Assembly (NCBI GenBank): GCA_015709495.1 | Contig: CP054189.1 | Span: 930,001-994,000, forward strand | Direction: 5' to 3' | Source: Chthonomonadaceae bacterium | GTDB lineage: Bacteria; Armatimonadota; Fimbriimonadia; Fimbriimonadales; Fimbriimonadaceae | DNA length: 64,000 nt | Shown here: piece after piece, positions 33,842-43,083 of the stretch | Layout: the number at the start of each line of letters is the position of its first letter | How positions within the stretch are numbered: position 1 is the first letter of the stretch | Made by a program: the position numbers and the translations under genes | Notes under the pieces: generated by a model | What the model saw: only the letters and a program-made list of their open reading frames with translations | What the model was told of the DNA's origin: nothing | Databases searched by the model: none

Positions 33842-35659
33842 CATTTGGCCCTTTCGCTCGGCAACTCGGCGCTCGCTGTGATCGAGGACTTTCTTGCGGA
33901 AGCGTAGCGACTTGGGCGTCACCTCGAGCAGTTCATCGTCGCGAATCCAGCTAAGGGCTTGCTCCAGTGAAAGCTCCCGGTGAGGATCGAGAACTGTGGT
34001 CGATTCGGAAGTCGACGACCGGATGTTGGTCGCATGCTTCTCTTTGGTCACGTTGACGACCATGTCCTCATCTCGTGCGCACTCCCCGACGATCATGCCG
34101 CCGTAAACGTCGGTTCCGACTGGGTAGAACAAGACCCCTCGCTCCTGAATGTCCTCATAGGCGTATCGGGTGACCTTGCCGGGGTCCTTGGCGATGAGCG
34201 CTCCTCGGGGTCGGGATTCTACGGTCCCCTTGAACACCGAATAGCCCTCGAATTCTTGGCTCAGAAGCCCTTCGCCCCGGGTCAGGGTGAGGAAGTGAGA
34301 CCGGAAGCCGATCAGTCCTCGCGTGGGGATGGCGTACGTGAGTTTGACTCGCCCTGCTCCCGGAGGCTCCATGCTCCTGAGATCGGCCCGCCTCCGGCTC
34401 AGTTCCTCCATGACCGAACCGACGGCGTCCTCGGGAGCTTCGAGGAGGATCAGTTCGTGGGGCTCGGTGAGCCTGCCCGCCTCGTCGCGCTGGAGGAGCA
34501 CTTCAGGGCGGCTGATCGCCATTTCGTACCCTTCTCGGCGCATCGTTTCGACCAGGACCGAGAGTTGCAGTTCGCCCCGTGCCCTGACCTTGACGGTGTT
34601 GGGCGGAGCGTCCGGATCGATTCGCAAGGCGACGCTCACCTTCTCTTCTCGTTCGAGTCGGTCCCGAATCTTGTGGATCGTGAGGAACTTGCCTCCGTCT
34701 TTGCCCGCGAGCGGCGAGTTGTTCGCGTAGAAGCTCATGGCGAGGGTCGGAGGCTCGATTTCGATCGGGGGGAGCTCTTGAGGACTTGCCGCTTCGCTGA
34801 GCGTGTCGCCCGTGCGAACGTCGTCGAGGCCGGACATCATGGCGATCTCGCCGGCCCTGACCTCGCCGCTTTCCTTGAGTTCGAGTCCCTCGTACGTCCA
34901 AAGCTTGGTGACCGTGAACGGCGTTCGCTTCCCTTGACGAGCGTGGACCAACTTATCTCCAACTCGGAGAGTCCCCGCCAAGAGTTTGCCACCGAACATC
35001 CGGCCCATATAGTCGGAGTAATCGAGGTTGTTGACCTGGAGCAGCGCGGGCGCGGAGACTTCGGCGGGGGGCGGGGGAACCGAGTTCACGATCATTTCGA
35101 GAAGCTCGCGCATATCCGACTCGCCGCCGTCCGGAGCCACCCGCGCGAACCCACCCGAGCCTGACGTGTAGAGGTGGGGAAAGAACAGGTCTTCTTCGTT
35201 CGCGCCGAGATCGATGAACAGGTCGATCGTCTTGTCGTAGGCGTCGAGAGGCCGCGCGCCCTCGCGGTCGATCTTGTTAATGCAAACGATCGGTTTCAGG
35301 CCGTTTAGGAACGCCTTCTTGAGCACAAAGCGAGTCTGCGGCATTGGACCTTCGCAAGCGTCGACGACCAGAAGGACCCCATCGACCATGCTGAGCACCC
35401 TCTCGACCTCGCCCCCAAAATCGACGTGGCCGGGGGTGTCGACGATGTTGATCTTGTATTCGCGGTACCGAAAGCTCGCGACCTTCGATAGGATTGTGAT
35501 TCCGCGCTCACGTTCGAGTTCGTTGGAATCCATAACGCGGTCTTGCACGTGCTGGTTCTCTCGAAAGAGGCCCGCCTGACGAAACAGCGCGTCGACCAAG
35601 GTCGTCTTGCCGTGGTCGACGTGCGCAATGATCCCTACGTTTCGTATGGGGGAAGACAC
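33830..35659 (-). CDS. typA: ribosome-associated GTPase TypA/BipA
   Basis: The protein is 609 aa from a GTG at 35659, which gives the usual start [26 protein letters not shown] motifs: [20 protein letters not shown]. The C-terminus holds EF-G-like domains and the BipA-specific end ([40 protein letters not shown]). It is a translation factor for stress and low-temperature ribosome assembly. TACAAT lies seven bases before the GTG. The TPR gene lies just upstream on the same strand. Confidence 0.95.
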   Translation of the reverse strand: MSSPIRNVGIIAHVDHGKTTLVDALFRQAGLFRENQHVQDRVMDSNELERERGITILSKVASFRYREYKINIVDTPGHVDFGGEVERVLSMVDGVLLVVDACEGPMPQTRFVLKKAFLNGLKPIVCINKIDREGARPLDAYDKTIDLFIDLGANEEDLFFPHLYTSGSGGFARVAPDGGESDMRELLEMIVNSVPPPPAEVSAPALLQVNNLDYSDYMGRMFGGKLLAGTLRVGDKLVHARQGKRTPFTVTKLWTYEGLELKESGEVRAGEIAMMSGLDDVRTGDTLSEAASPQELPPIEIEPPTLAMSFYANNSPLAGKDGGKFLTIHKIRDRLEREEKVSVALRIDPDAPPNTVKVRARGELQLSVLVETMRREGYEMAISRPEVLLQRDEAGRLTEPHELILLEAPEDAVGSVMEELSRRRADLRSMEPPGAGRVKLTYAIPTRGLIGFRSHFLTLTRGEGLLSQEFEGYSVFKGTVESRPRGALIAKDPGKVTRYAYEDIQERGVLFYPVGTDVYGGMIVGECARDEDMVVNVTKEKHATNIRSSTSESTTVLDPHRELSLEQALSWIRDDELLEVTPKSLRFRKKVLDHSERRVAERKGQMLPA

Positions 35660-35666
35660 CGGCTCA

Positions 35667-35672
35667 ATTGTA
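35667..35672 (-). promoter_or_regulatory. -10 box (TACAAT) for leaderless typA
   Basis: TACAAT lies seven bases before the GTG at 35659, overlapping the gap after the TPR gene stop. Confidence 0.45.
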
Positions 35673-35673
35673 C

Positions 35674-36843
35674 CTACCGGGCTCGTTTTCTGCTTCGGGA
35701 CACTCGGGACGCCACGAGGATCAGAATGACGACGCCGGCGAGGATCCCGCCTGCGAGAAGCGTCTGAACGAGGGCAAACTGCGATTGGGTCAACGCGCGA
35801 CGGTCCGGGAGTTCCACACGCGCTGGCTCGGTCCAATCGGACCAGAATCCTCCGTCGGAGTCCGGATGACGGCCCTCCGCCAAGCGAGCAAGCACATACT
35901 CGTTCCGCTTCCGCACGTACTCGTCTCCCGCCGCCCTTAGCTGGGAATAGACCTTCGTGAGTTCAGTTCGGTACCTCTTCTTGTACTGGTCTTCCCAAAA
36001 GGAAGCGGCGTCGTCGAGGGTTATTCGCCAGCCCTCCGATTGGTCCAAAGGCCTCTTTCCTGACTGAAGCAGTTCTTCGACCCTGAGCGCAGCGACGAAG
36101 GAGAGGGAACTGTCGAACGAAAAGTTGAGCTTATGAGCCATGCAATTGTACACATCTACGCTTTCCCAAGCCGCGCCCAAAAGAACCAAACCCGCAAGGC
36201 CTTCGGCGAGGACATTGTTAGAGGAATCCATTGCGTAGGGAACGGACGACATCACTCTCTCCGCGAGGTGGTCGCCCAAATGTTGCTTCCGCTCCGAATT
36301 GAGCCACTCGATCATGCCCAGTTGGACTACCTCTCTGCCGAAGTGAGCCTCTGGGTTGATCGCCATGCACTTCGTCAGATGATCGAGGGCAGCGAGGGCG
36401 TCGGGATCGTCTCGCTTCGCTCCCCCGGCGACCCACCGATGGGCATAGAACGTCCCGATGTTGGCGTGGAAGCGATACCTTGCGTCGTCTCGCGCGGCCC
36501 TGTCGTGGACAGGCAACGCTTCCATCGCCGCCTGCTTCTTGAGCATCCAATCGATCGCTTCGTCCGTTCGCCCTAAGCGTTCACATGCGACCGCGGCGTT
36601 GTCGTAGGCAGCGAGGGCGCTGGGGTCCTTTGCGATGCGCTCGGAGGCGATCTCATAGCGCTTTCGGTAGTACTCGGGGGGAAGCCGGTCGAACCGTCCC
36701 GTAAGAGCGTCGAGTACGAGGTATCCCCGATGCCGAACCTCTGCGGCGAGCGTGTCGCCATCCCAGATACACGCCAGCCCGGACGGCACCGTCGCTGCCG
36801 CGAGGGCAACCGCTGCCCAAAACCTGGCGCGGGAGGTCCTCAT
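35674..36843 (-). CDS. exported/anchored TPR-like protein
   Basis: The protein has 389 aa. A signal peptide ends near PSGLACIWDGD. Helical repeats with TPR character include DPSALAAYDNAAVACERLGRTDEAIDWMLKK and a following block. A C-terminal membrane helix (LVQTLLAGGILAGVVILILVASRV) is followed by basic residues. It is probably an envelope protein facing outward. No family is recognised. The ATG directly follows a TACAAT box by six bases. Confidence 0.65.
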   Translation of the reverse strand: MRTSRARFWAAVALAAATVPSGLACIWDGDTLAAEVRHRGYLVLDALTGRFDRLPPEYYRKRYEIASERIAKDPSALAAYDNAAVACERLGRTDEAIDWMLKKQAAMEALPVHDRAARDDARYRFHANIGTFYAHRWVAGGAKRDDPDALAALDHLTKCMAINPEAHFGREVVQLGMIEWLNSERKQHLGDHLAERVMSSVPYAMDSSNNVLAEGLAGLVLLGAAWESVDVYNCMAHKLNFSFDSSLSFVAALRVEELLQSGKRPLDQSEGWRITLDDAASFWEDQYKKRYRTELTKVYSQLRAAGDEYVRKRNEYVLARLAEGRHPDSDGGFWSDWTEPARVELPDRRALTQSQFALVQTLLAGGILAGVVILILVASRVSRSRKRAR

Positions 36844-36849
36844 ATACTG

Positions 36850-36855
36850 ATTGTA
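36850..36855 (-). promoter_or_regulatory. -10 box (TACAAT) for leaderless TPR gene
   Basis: TACAAT is followed by CAGTAT and the ATG at 36843. Confidence 0.45.
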
Positions 36856-36957
36856 CGGCAGTCGCCCCCGAAGCGGGACGCCTCGCGGGGTCGCGGATGG
36901 GCCCCACGCATCTCAAGGCGGCCTGGATGCGTCTTCTGGAAAGAGGTCGTCGAAGTC

Positions 36958-37386
36958 ATGGAAACCCTCAATCAAGTGCTCCTAATCGTGCATTACCTTG
37001 GGCTCACGCTGGGCTTTTCGGTAGGGATCACGAACATCGTCGTGTCGGTGGTGAATGCGCGAACCGCTCCCGAAATGCAGCCCGTCCTTCGGCCCATTCC
37101 CCCGATCATGTCCCGCATTGGCGAAGTGGGTCTTGCGTTGCTTTGGGCGACGGGAATCACGCTCATCTACACCCGTTGGAACGGGTGGGAAATGCTCCCG
37201 ACCCTGTTCAAGGTGAAGCTCGGCGCGGTGATCGTGTTGACCTTGGCGGTGGGGATCATCGCCCACCTGGGGCAAAGAATCAAGCGCGGCGACACTGGCG
37301 CAGCTAAGAACATCGAGAACTTCGGCAAGCTGGCGAGCCTAAGCGCTCTCGTCGCACTCGTGTTTGCTGTGCTGGCGTTCGGGTAG
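36958..37386 (+). CDS. four-helix integral membrane protein, unknown
   Basis: The protein has 142 aa. Four hydrophobic helices: about 7-29, 45-63 (IGEVGLALLWATGITLIYT), 78-100 (LFKVKLGAVIVLTLAVGII) and 118-140. The conserved-looking charged loop GQRIKRGDTG separates helices three and four. The ATG at 36958 follows GAGGTCGTCGAAGTC. I do not recognise the family. Confidence 0.7.
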   Translation: METLNQVLLIVHYLGLTLGFSVGITNIVVSVVNARTAPEMQPVLRPIPPIMSRIGEVGLALLWATGITLIYTRWNGWEMLPTLFKVKLGAVIVLTLAVGIIAHLGQRIKRGDTGAAKNIENFGKLASLSALVALVFAVLAFG

Positions 37387-37466
37387 TTGCCGTAGGCGTA
37401 AGCTGACTCGGACCGGAGGGCCGAGCCGCCCTATTCTTGCCGCACCCGCAGCGCTGATTCGGTGAT
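37387..37466. other. convergent gap
   Basis: 80 bases between two convergent genes; contains the weak hairpin CTCGGACCGGAGGGCCGAG but no T-run. Confidence 0.3.
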
Positions 37467-39137
37467 CTACCCTTCCAAATCCACCCAGCGAAGCTCGTAG
37501 CTTCCCGTGGAGTCTCCCACCCCGGAGACGACAATCGTGACCTCGCCTTTGCCAAGCCGCAATCTTAAGATGTCGGAGTTTGAGGTCCGATCCGCTGTTT
37601 GCGCAATCGTTGCCCCGGACGAACTCAAGGCTGAAACCATTCCCCGGAATTCCTTCGAACTGAAGCGCAGAACGTAGTCACCAGGAGCCTCGGCCCTATA
37701 CCGCCATACGTCGGGAAGCCCCTTCTGGAGTTCTCCACGATTGGCCCCGAGTTGAAGCCTCTTGGCAGCGATGACTTCCTTCTTGAGACTGTATTCGCCC
37801 CTACCGCCCCCCTGGACGGCTACGGTGATCGGACTGTTGCTTCTCGTTGTAATCAGGGTACTGACTTTCGACGTTGCGCCTTGAAGAGCACCGTGAATTA
37901 CCGTGGAAGAGTCTTGAACGACCGTCATGCGGGGCACGAAGGTCGGTGACTGCGCTTCAATCCTCATAATCTCGCCCGGTTTCGTCTGAAACCGCCACAC
38001 TTCGGTCTGAAACCAATCCAAATTCGAGGTCAGGACATCGGCCTGAGGCCAGGGCCTGTCAATTCGGGTCAAACCGAGTCGATAGGTCGATGGGTCCCCC
38101 ACTCGCTGAGCTACGGAGAAGTAGGCAGTCGTATCCGACGTGACGGTGAACACGATCGTCTTGACGTTGTCGATCTCTCGAAGAAACACGGCCCGATCGG
38201 GCTCCCCTGGAATTCTCGGCGGAAAGGCCTGGCTCATGACAAAGTCCTGAGGGTCCCCTTCCAGAGACAACCGGTAGACCTCCCCGCGCTTAGCTTGAAT
38301 CGCCCAGTCGTGGACCTGCGAGTTCCGTAGTTCCTGCTGTTCGACCGAGCCCAGATCGAGGGCTCGCAAGTTTACACGATCGAATTGAAGCATATCGAAA
38401 TCGATCATCGAAGGGAACGAGACGTAGTAAGTCCCAGGCTCCTTGACCCGCAGTCGATATCGCTCGATTCCGCGACCGATGTGGAACTCGTAGACTGAAG
38501 CGAAGGCTTGGCCCTTGGGGTTCAAGAGGACAGGAAGGCCAATCGTGCGTCCAGAGCGGAGGCTCACAATGTAGTCTTGGTCTGCCTCGAAGCGTATCTT
38601 CGCCCAAATTGGAAGGATGTCAGATTTCGGTACGCCCGGAGTGCCGAGTTCGAATGGGATCGACCGGAATCGACTGAATGTGAGTTCGAAAGGCCCCCCT
38701 GCAGTACCCTTGTAGTTCGTCACAACGGCCTTATACGTTCCAGTAGCATTGACATCATAAATCACCTGGGCCATTTGGTTTCCGGGTGCGATGTCGTCGT
38801 TTTCGGCAAGGACCTTGTCGTCGGGCCCCACCAAGGCGACCGCCGGGTCGAAGAGGTTGCTTCGAACTGCAATGAGAACGGTCTCGTTGGGGGTGGCTTC
38901 GAACGTCCACTCCGTGCGGTCACTCGGGCTGAGAAACAGATTCCTTTGTTCCCGCAAGAGATTCAGGCTCGGGTCAGAACGCCCCGCGTTCCATCCTCCA
39001 GATCCGCCAGAGCTCCCTCCAAAACCAAAACCTCCCCCTCCTCCTTGTCCGCCCTGGGAACCTTGTTGGACTGGGGGCAGCGGCAGCATAGCGGAGCCCG
39101 TGAGAGCGCAGATGGCCAGCAATGTGAGCGTCGACAT
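37467..39137 (-). CDS. exported protein with pre-peptidase (PPC)-like beta domains
   Basis: The protein is 556 aa from the ATG at 39137, which lies five bases after GGAGG; an in-frame GTG or other start upstream is less likely. After the signal peptide comes a Gly/Ser-rich tract (about 28-52). Several PPC-type beta sandwiches follow, with phrases such as ATNETV-like FEATPNETVLIAVRSNLFDPAVALVGPDDKVLAENDD and TGTYKAVVTNYKG. Such domains bind or aid secretion, and no enzyme motif is visible. It diverges from the GH2 gene. Confidence 0.7.
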   Translation of the reverse strand: MSTLTLLAICALTGSAMLPLPPVQQGSQGGQGGGGGFGFGGSSGGSGGWNAGRSDPSLNLLREQRNLFLSPSDRTEWTFEATPNETVLIAVRSNLFDPAVALVGPDDKVLAENDDIAPGNQMAQVIYDVNATGTYKAVVTNYKGTAGGPFELTFSRFRSIPFELGTPGVPKSDILPIWAKIRFEADQDYIVSLRSGRTIGLPVLLNPKGQAFASVYEFHIGRGIERYRLRVKEPGTYYVSFPSMIDFDMLQFDRVNLRALDLGSVEQQELRNSQVHDWAIQAKRGEVYRLSLEGDPQDFVMSQAFPPRIPGEPDRAVFLREIDNVKTIVFTVTSDTTAYFSVAQRVGDPSTYRLGLTRIDRPWPQADVLTSNLDWFQTEVWRFQTKPGEIMRIEAQSPTFVPRMTVVQDSSTVIHGALQGATSKVSTLITTRSNSPITVAVQGGGRGEYSLKKEVIAAKRLQLGANRGELQKGLPDVWRYRAEAPGDYVLRFSSKEFRGMVSALSSSGATIAQTADRTSNSDILRLRLGKGEVTIVVSGVGDSTGSYELRWVDLEG

Positions 39138-39220
39138 TTCTTCCTCCGAACCGATGGACGCGCGGGCGACCTCGCCGTGTTGGCGATGCGCCAGAATAGG
39201 CACGACACGGGGAGAAGACT

Positions 39221-41464
39221 GTGATTCCCATTGCTCTGATGATCGCCTGCCTCATTCCTTCCACCATGAACGCTTCTGAAATCCCCCGGCCCGAGCACCC
39301 ACGGCCCGACCGAGTCCGATCGGAGTGGCTCAACCTCAACGGCGTTTGGGAGTTCGCCGAGACCGACGACGATCAGGCCCTATTCCAGCCGGGAGTCGAC
39401 TTCCCCGACCGCATCGTCGTCCCGTTTTGCAGGGAAAGCCCGCTTTCGGGCCTGAGTCGAAAGGAGTTCGTGCGAAACGTGGGGTATCGCAGAAAGTTTC
39501 GAGTTCCGTCGAATTGGAAATCCGACAGGGTGATCCTCCATTTTGGGGCTGTGGATTGGAGGACGGCCCTCTGGGTCAACGGCGTCCGCGTTGGATCGCA
39601 TGTGGGCGGCAGCGCACCGTTCTCGTTCGACATTACGGAACGTCTGCGGGAAGGCGAAAACGAGGTCGTCGTCCATGCGTTTGACGACCCTCGGAGCGGG
39701 CTGCAGGCTCTGGGCAAACAGTCTTCCCGACCGGAAAGCCACGGCATTTTCTACACGCGAACGACGGGAATCTGGCAGACGGTCTGGATCGAAGGCGTGG
39801 GCGAGTCGTACATCGAGGACTTCGTCGTCACTCCGAACCTCCAGAAGAGCCGGTTCGAGCTAAGAGCCGAAATCAAGCGCGGTTCTGCGAACCAACGGCT
39901 TCGGGCGGAGGTCTTCGAGGGAGATCGAAGGGTCGCGCAAGCGGATTCGGCGGGGGATTGGCGGCATCCCCGACTCGAGCTTCCCCTTGCGGACCCAAAG
40001 CTTTGGTCCCCAGCCAGCCCCCATCTCTATCGACTTCGGCTCACGCTTTGGGAAGGGGACCGCGAACTGGACCGAATCGACTCCTATGCGGGTATGAGGG
40101 AGGTCACGATTCGCGGGGCGGCGATTCTGATCAACGGCGAGCCGACTTTCCAACGGCTGGTGCTCGATCAGGGCTTCTATCCAGACGGGGTTTGGACCGC
40201 GCCCACCGACGAGGCTCTCCGGCGCGACATCGAGCTGGCGCAAGCGGCGGGATTCAACGGAGCGCGGCTGCACCAGAAGGTCTTCGAGCCGAGGTTCCTT
40301 TACTGGGCCGATAAGCTGGGCTATTTGGTTTGGGGAGAAGCGCCGAGTTATGGCGCGAACTACGCACTCCCTGAGGTGAACTTGCCGATCCTCGACGAGT
40401 GGGTCGAAGTGCTGCGCCGCGACCGGAATCACCCCAGCATCATCGGGTGGTGCCCGTTCAACGAGACGATGCGGGAGGCCATCCCGCTCCAGTACAGTGT
40501 CGTCGAACTCACCAAGCAGATCGACCCCACTCGCCCCGTGATCGAAACGAGCGGCTGGGCTCACGGGCACCCTTACCCAGAGGTTCTCGACGCGCACGAC
40601 TACGAACAAGACCCCGGCGTGTTTAGGGCGCGATGGCGGGGCCAATTCTCTCCCGACTCCGCTCTTCCGTCCCGATATTCGCGCACCCCAACCGTTCCGT
40701 TCATGATCAGCGAATACGGTGGGATCGGATGGGACGTCGGCGGAGGCTGGGGATACGGCAACGTGCCGAAGTCACTCGATGAGTTCTATTCGCGCTACCA
40801 AGGGCTGGCCGAGGCGCTGCTGGACCACCCCCGGATGTTCGGGTTCTGTTACACCCAACTCACCGACGTCGAGCAGGAGCGGAACGGGCTTTTCACGTTC
40901 GACCGGCGCCCCAAGTTCGATTTGGAGAGGCTTCGCGCGATCAACTCACGCGCGGCGGCTTATGAGAAATCGCCTCCGCTATCGTTCGGCGCGCCGATCG
41001 AGGACGGATGGCGCGTGATCGTCGGCGCGCGCCCTGACGGCGAACTCTCTCGCGCATGGAGATTCACGTTCGAGACCCCTCCGCAAGGTTGGGAGGCGCC
41101 TGGGTTCGACGATGCAAGCTGGGCCTCGGGCCACTCGGGGTTTGGACGAAAGGAGGGTTGGGAGCCCTCGACTCGAACGCCTTGGACGACGAGCGATCTC
41201 TATGTCCGGCAGCGGTTCGATTGGGACGGAACGAGCGCGGTGTCGGTTCGGCTCGTGATTCATTACGATAACGCCACTACCGTGTACCTCAACGGCGCGG
41301 TTCTTTGGCGGTCGTCCGAAGGCGCATGGAACGACCGCTACGAGGGCTTCGACGTTACGGACTCGTTTCTTAAGGCGGTGCGACCGGGGGGTAACGTCCT
41401 TGCCGTGCATTGCCATCAGGATGAAGGCGGCCAGTTCCTGGACCTGGCGCTATTGGTGAGGTAG
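39221..41464 (+). CDS. glycoside hydrolase family 2 protein
   Basis: The protein is 747 aa from a GTG seven bases after GGGGAG. A short signal peptide precedes a sugar-binding domain (WLNLNGVWEF, then FGAVDWRTALWVNG). An immunoglobulin-like domain and the TIM barrel follow, with the acid/base Glu in IGWCPFNET (about E415) and the nucleophile in FMISEYGG (about E498). The last 150 residues form a second galactose-binding-like module. It probably acts on beta-galactosides, beta-mannosides or beta-glucuronides outside the cytoplasm. Its stop is ten bases from the CRISPR array. Confidence 0.9.
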   Translation: MIPIALMIACLIPSTMNASEIPRPEHPRPDRVRSEWLNLNGVWEFAETDDDQALFQPGVDFPDRIVVPFCRESPLSGLSRKEFVRNVGYRRKFRVPSNWKSDRVILHFGAVDWRTALWVNGVRVGSHVGGSAPFSFDITERLREGENEVVVHAFDDPRSGLQALGKQSSRPESHGIFYTRTTGIWQTVWIEGVGESYIEDFVVTPNLQKSRFELRAEIKRGSANQRLRAEVFEGDRRVAQADSAGDWRHPRLELPLADPKLWSPASPHLYRLRLTLWEGDRELDRIDSYAGMREVTIRGAAILINGEPTFQRLVLDQGFYPDGVWTAPTDEALRRDIELAQAAGFNGARLHQKVFEPRFLYWADKLGYLVWGEAPSYGANYALPEVNLPILDEWVEVLRRDRNHPSIIGWCPFNETMREAIPLQYSVVELTKQIDPTRPVIETSGWAHGHPYPEVLDAHDYEQDPGVFRARWRGQFSPDSALPSRYSRTPTVPFMISEYGGIGWDVGGGWGYGNVPKSLDEFYSRYQGLAEALLDHPRMFGFCYTQLTDVEQERNGLFTFDRRPKFDLERLRAINSRAAAYEKSPPLSFGAPIEDGWRVIVGARPDGELSRAWRFTFETPPQGWEAPGFDDASWASGHSGFGRKEGWEPSTRTPWTTSDLYVRQRFDWDGTSAVSVRLVIHYDNATTVYLNGAVLWRSSEGAWNDRYEGFDVTDSFLKAVRPGGNVLAVHCHQDEGGQFLDLALLVR

Positions 41465-41473
41465 TTGGGGGCT

Positions 41474-42696
41474 GCTGGGGCATCCGGACGGGCTTCTTTC
41501 AGATACACTTATCGACGAGTTCGAGCGGCGGTCTGGGTGGTTGGGGCATCCGGACGGGCTTCTTTCAGATACACTCATCGACGCTTGGGTACACCCAATC
41601 GCTGCGTTGGGGCATCCGGACGGGCTTCTTTCAGATACACTCGATTCGAACCTGCAGTTCCCGCATTGGTGGTTGGGGCATCCGGACGGGCTTCTTTCAG
41701 ATACACTCCGGGGCGTGAGTGCGAGGACGATTTCGGAGTTGGGGCATCCGGACGGGCTTCTTTCAGATACACTGAGCGGTGCCCCGCCGTGTGTGTGGAG
41801 TGGGTTGGGGCATCCGGACGGGCTTCTTTCAGATACACTCGACAGCAGCCGCTCTGCGGCGTCCTCGAAGTTGGGGCATCCGGACGGGCTTCTTTCAGAT
41901 ACACTCTCGACCCCGTCGATGAAGCCCTTGATACTGTTGGGGCATCCGGACGGGCTTCTTTCAGATACACTGTGACGCCTGATGACCCCGCGCTCAGGTC
42001 TGTTGGGGCATCCGGACGGGCTTCTTTCAGATACACTGAGGCGCTGGCCGCGCTGATCGGAGGCGCTGTTGGGGCATCCGGACGGGCTTCTTTCAGATAC
42101 ACTTCCTCGACGATGTGGACGCGCTGCACGACAGTTGGGGCATCCGGACGGGCTTCTTTCAGATACACTGAGCCGCCACCTGCCGTTTGTGTGGAGCCGG
42201 TTGGGGCATCCGGACGGGCTTCTTTCAGATACACTCGATTCGAACCTGCAGTTCCCGCATTCGTGGTTGGGGCATCCGGACGGGCTTCTTTCAGATACAC
42301 TGCTCGCCGCGAAGTGGGGCGTTGCTCTTTAGTTGGGGCATCCGGACGGGCTTCTTTCAGATACACTAGACTCATCACCGGCTCCGCGGTCGTCCTCGTT
42401 GGGGCATCCGGACGGGCTTCTTTCAGATACACTGACGACGATCATGACGACGCGGAACGCCAGTTGGGGCATCCGGACGGGCTTCTTTCAGATACACTCT
42501 CGGCGCGATTGTCCCGCGCGTCGCTGGCGTTGGGGCATCCGGACGGGCTTCTTTCAGATACACTCGTTGGCGCAATTTGGTCTCGCGACAAAGGGTTGGG
42601 GCATCCGGACGGGCTTCTTTCAGATACACTCATGCCCTCGCGGACATCGACGCCTGGGTAGTTGGGGCATCCGGACGGGCTTCTTTCAGATACACT
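41474..42696 (+). CRISPR. type II-C CRISPR array, 19 repeats, 18 spacers
   Basis: Repeats are 36 bases, beginning GTTGGGGCATCC and ending TTTCAGATACACT, every 66 bases from 41474 to 42661. All spacers are 30 bases except one of 29 (42434-42462). The first repeat (41474-41509) differs at its second base (C for T), and the others I read are identical. The plus strand is likely the crRNA strand, because a complementary anti-repeat occurs in the tracrRNA at 47258 and each repeat ends in a -10-like box (TACACT). Two pairs of spacers are related (see findings). Confidence 0.98.
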
Positions 42697-42701
42697 ATCC
42701 G

Positions 42702-42735
42702 GCCCCGGTTCGGGGCGATTTTGAACTCAAAATCG
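42702..42735. terminator. tandem hairpins between array and cas2
   Basis: GCCCCG-GTT-CGGGGC (42702-42716) is followed by GATTTTGA, which pairs with TCAAAATC (42727-42734). The first stem plus GATTTTG could end array transcripts on the plus strand. The pair could also end the cas9-cas1-cas2 message on the minus strand, or belong to the array leader. Confidence 0.5.
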
Positions 42736-42757
42736 GCAACGGACCGGGGCTAACCCG

Positions 42758-43063
42758 TTAAAAAAACGAGAGCTGCTCGGGCTCCTTCTCGGGAGCGGAC
42801 GGCAGTTTTCCGAAGAAACACTTCATGCGCGCGAACTGCTGGGAGGTCAGGCTCAGCAAGCGAACCTGCCCCTCCGGAGGAACGTGAGACTCGACGAATT
42901 GAGAATGCTTCTCCGCCGCTTCGTGGGTTGAGCAGGGTCGCGCATACACCGAGTACTGAAGCATTACAAAGCCCTTTCCGAGGAGGCGGTCGCGAAAGCG
43001 CCGATACGCCTTTCGTTGGACTTTCGTCTCGACGGGCAAGTCAAAGAGGGCGAGCACCCACAT
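42758..43063 (-). CDS. cas2: CRISPR-associated endoribonuclease Cas2
   Basis: The protein is 101 aa from ATG 43063 (MWVLALFDLPVETKVQRKAYRRFR), a typical II-C Cas2 start; GGAGG lies ten bases upstream. The in-frame ATG at 43072 is too close to that site. The conserved Asp is in LALFDLPV, and the ferredoxin-like core continues LGKGFVMLQYSVYARPC. Together with Cas1 it integrates new spacers. It follows cas1 on the same strand by 20 bases, and its stop is near the array. Confidence 0.95.
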   Translation of the reverse strand: MWVLALFDLPVETKVQRKAYRRFRDRLLGKGFVMLQYSVYARPCSTHEAAEKHSQFVESHVPPEGQVRLLSLTSQQFARMKCFFGKLPSAPEKEPEQLSFF

Positions 43064-43083
43064 CGAGCGCATTCCTCCGAACA

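Noticed and set aside
41465..42661. Long open frames on both strands through the CRISPR array, encoding repeated GASGRASFRYT or YLKEARPDAPT
   Set aside because: The repeat-spacer unit of 66 bases is a multiple of three, so stop-free frames arise by periodicity; they are not genes.
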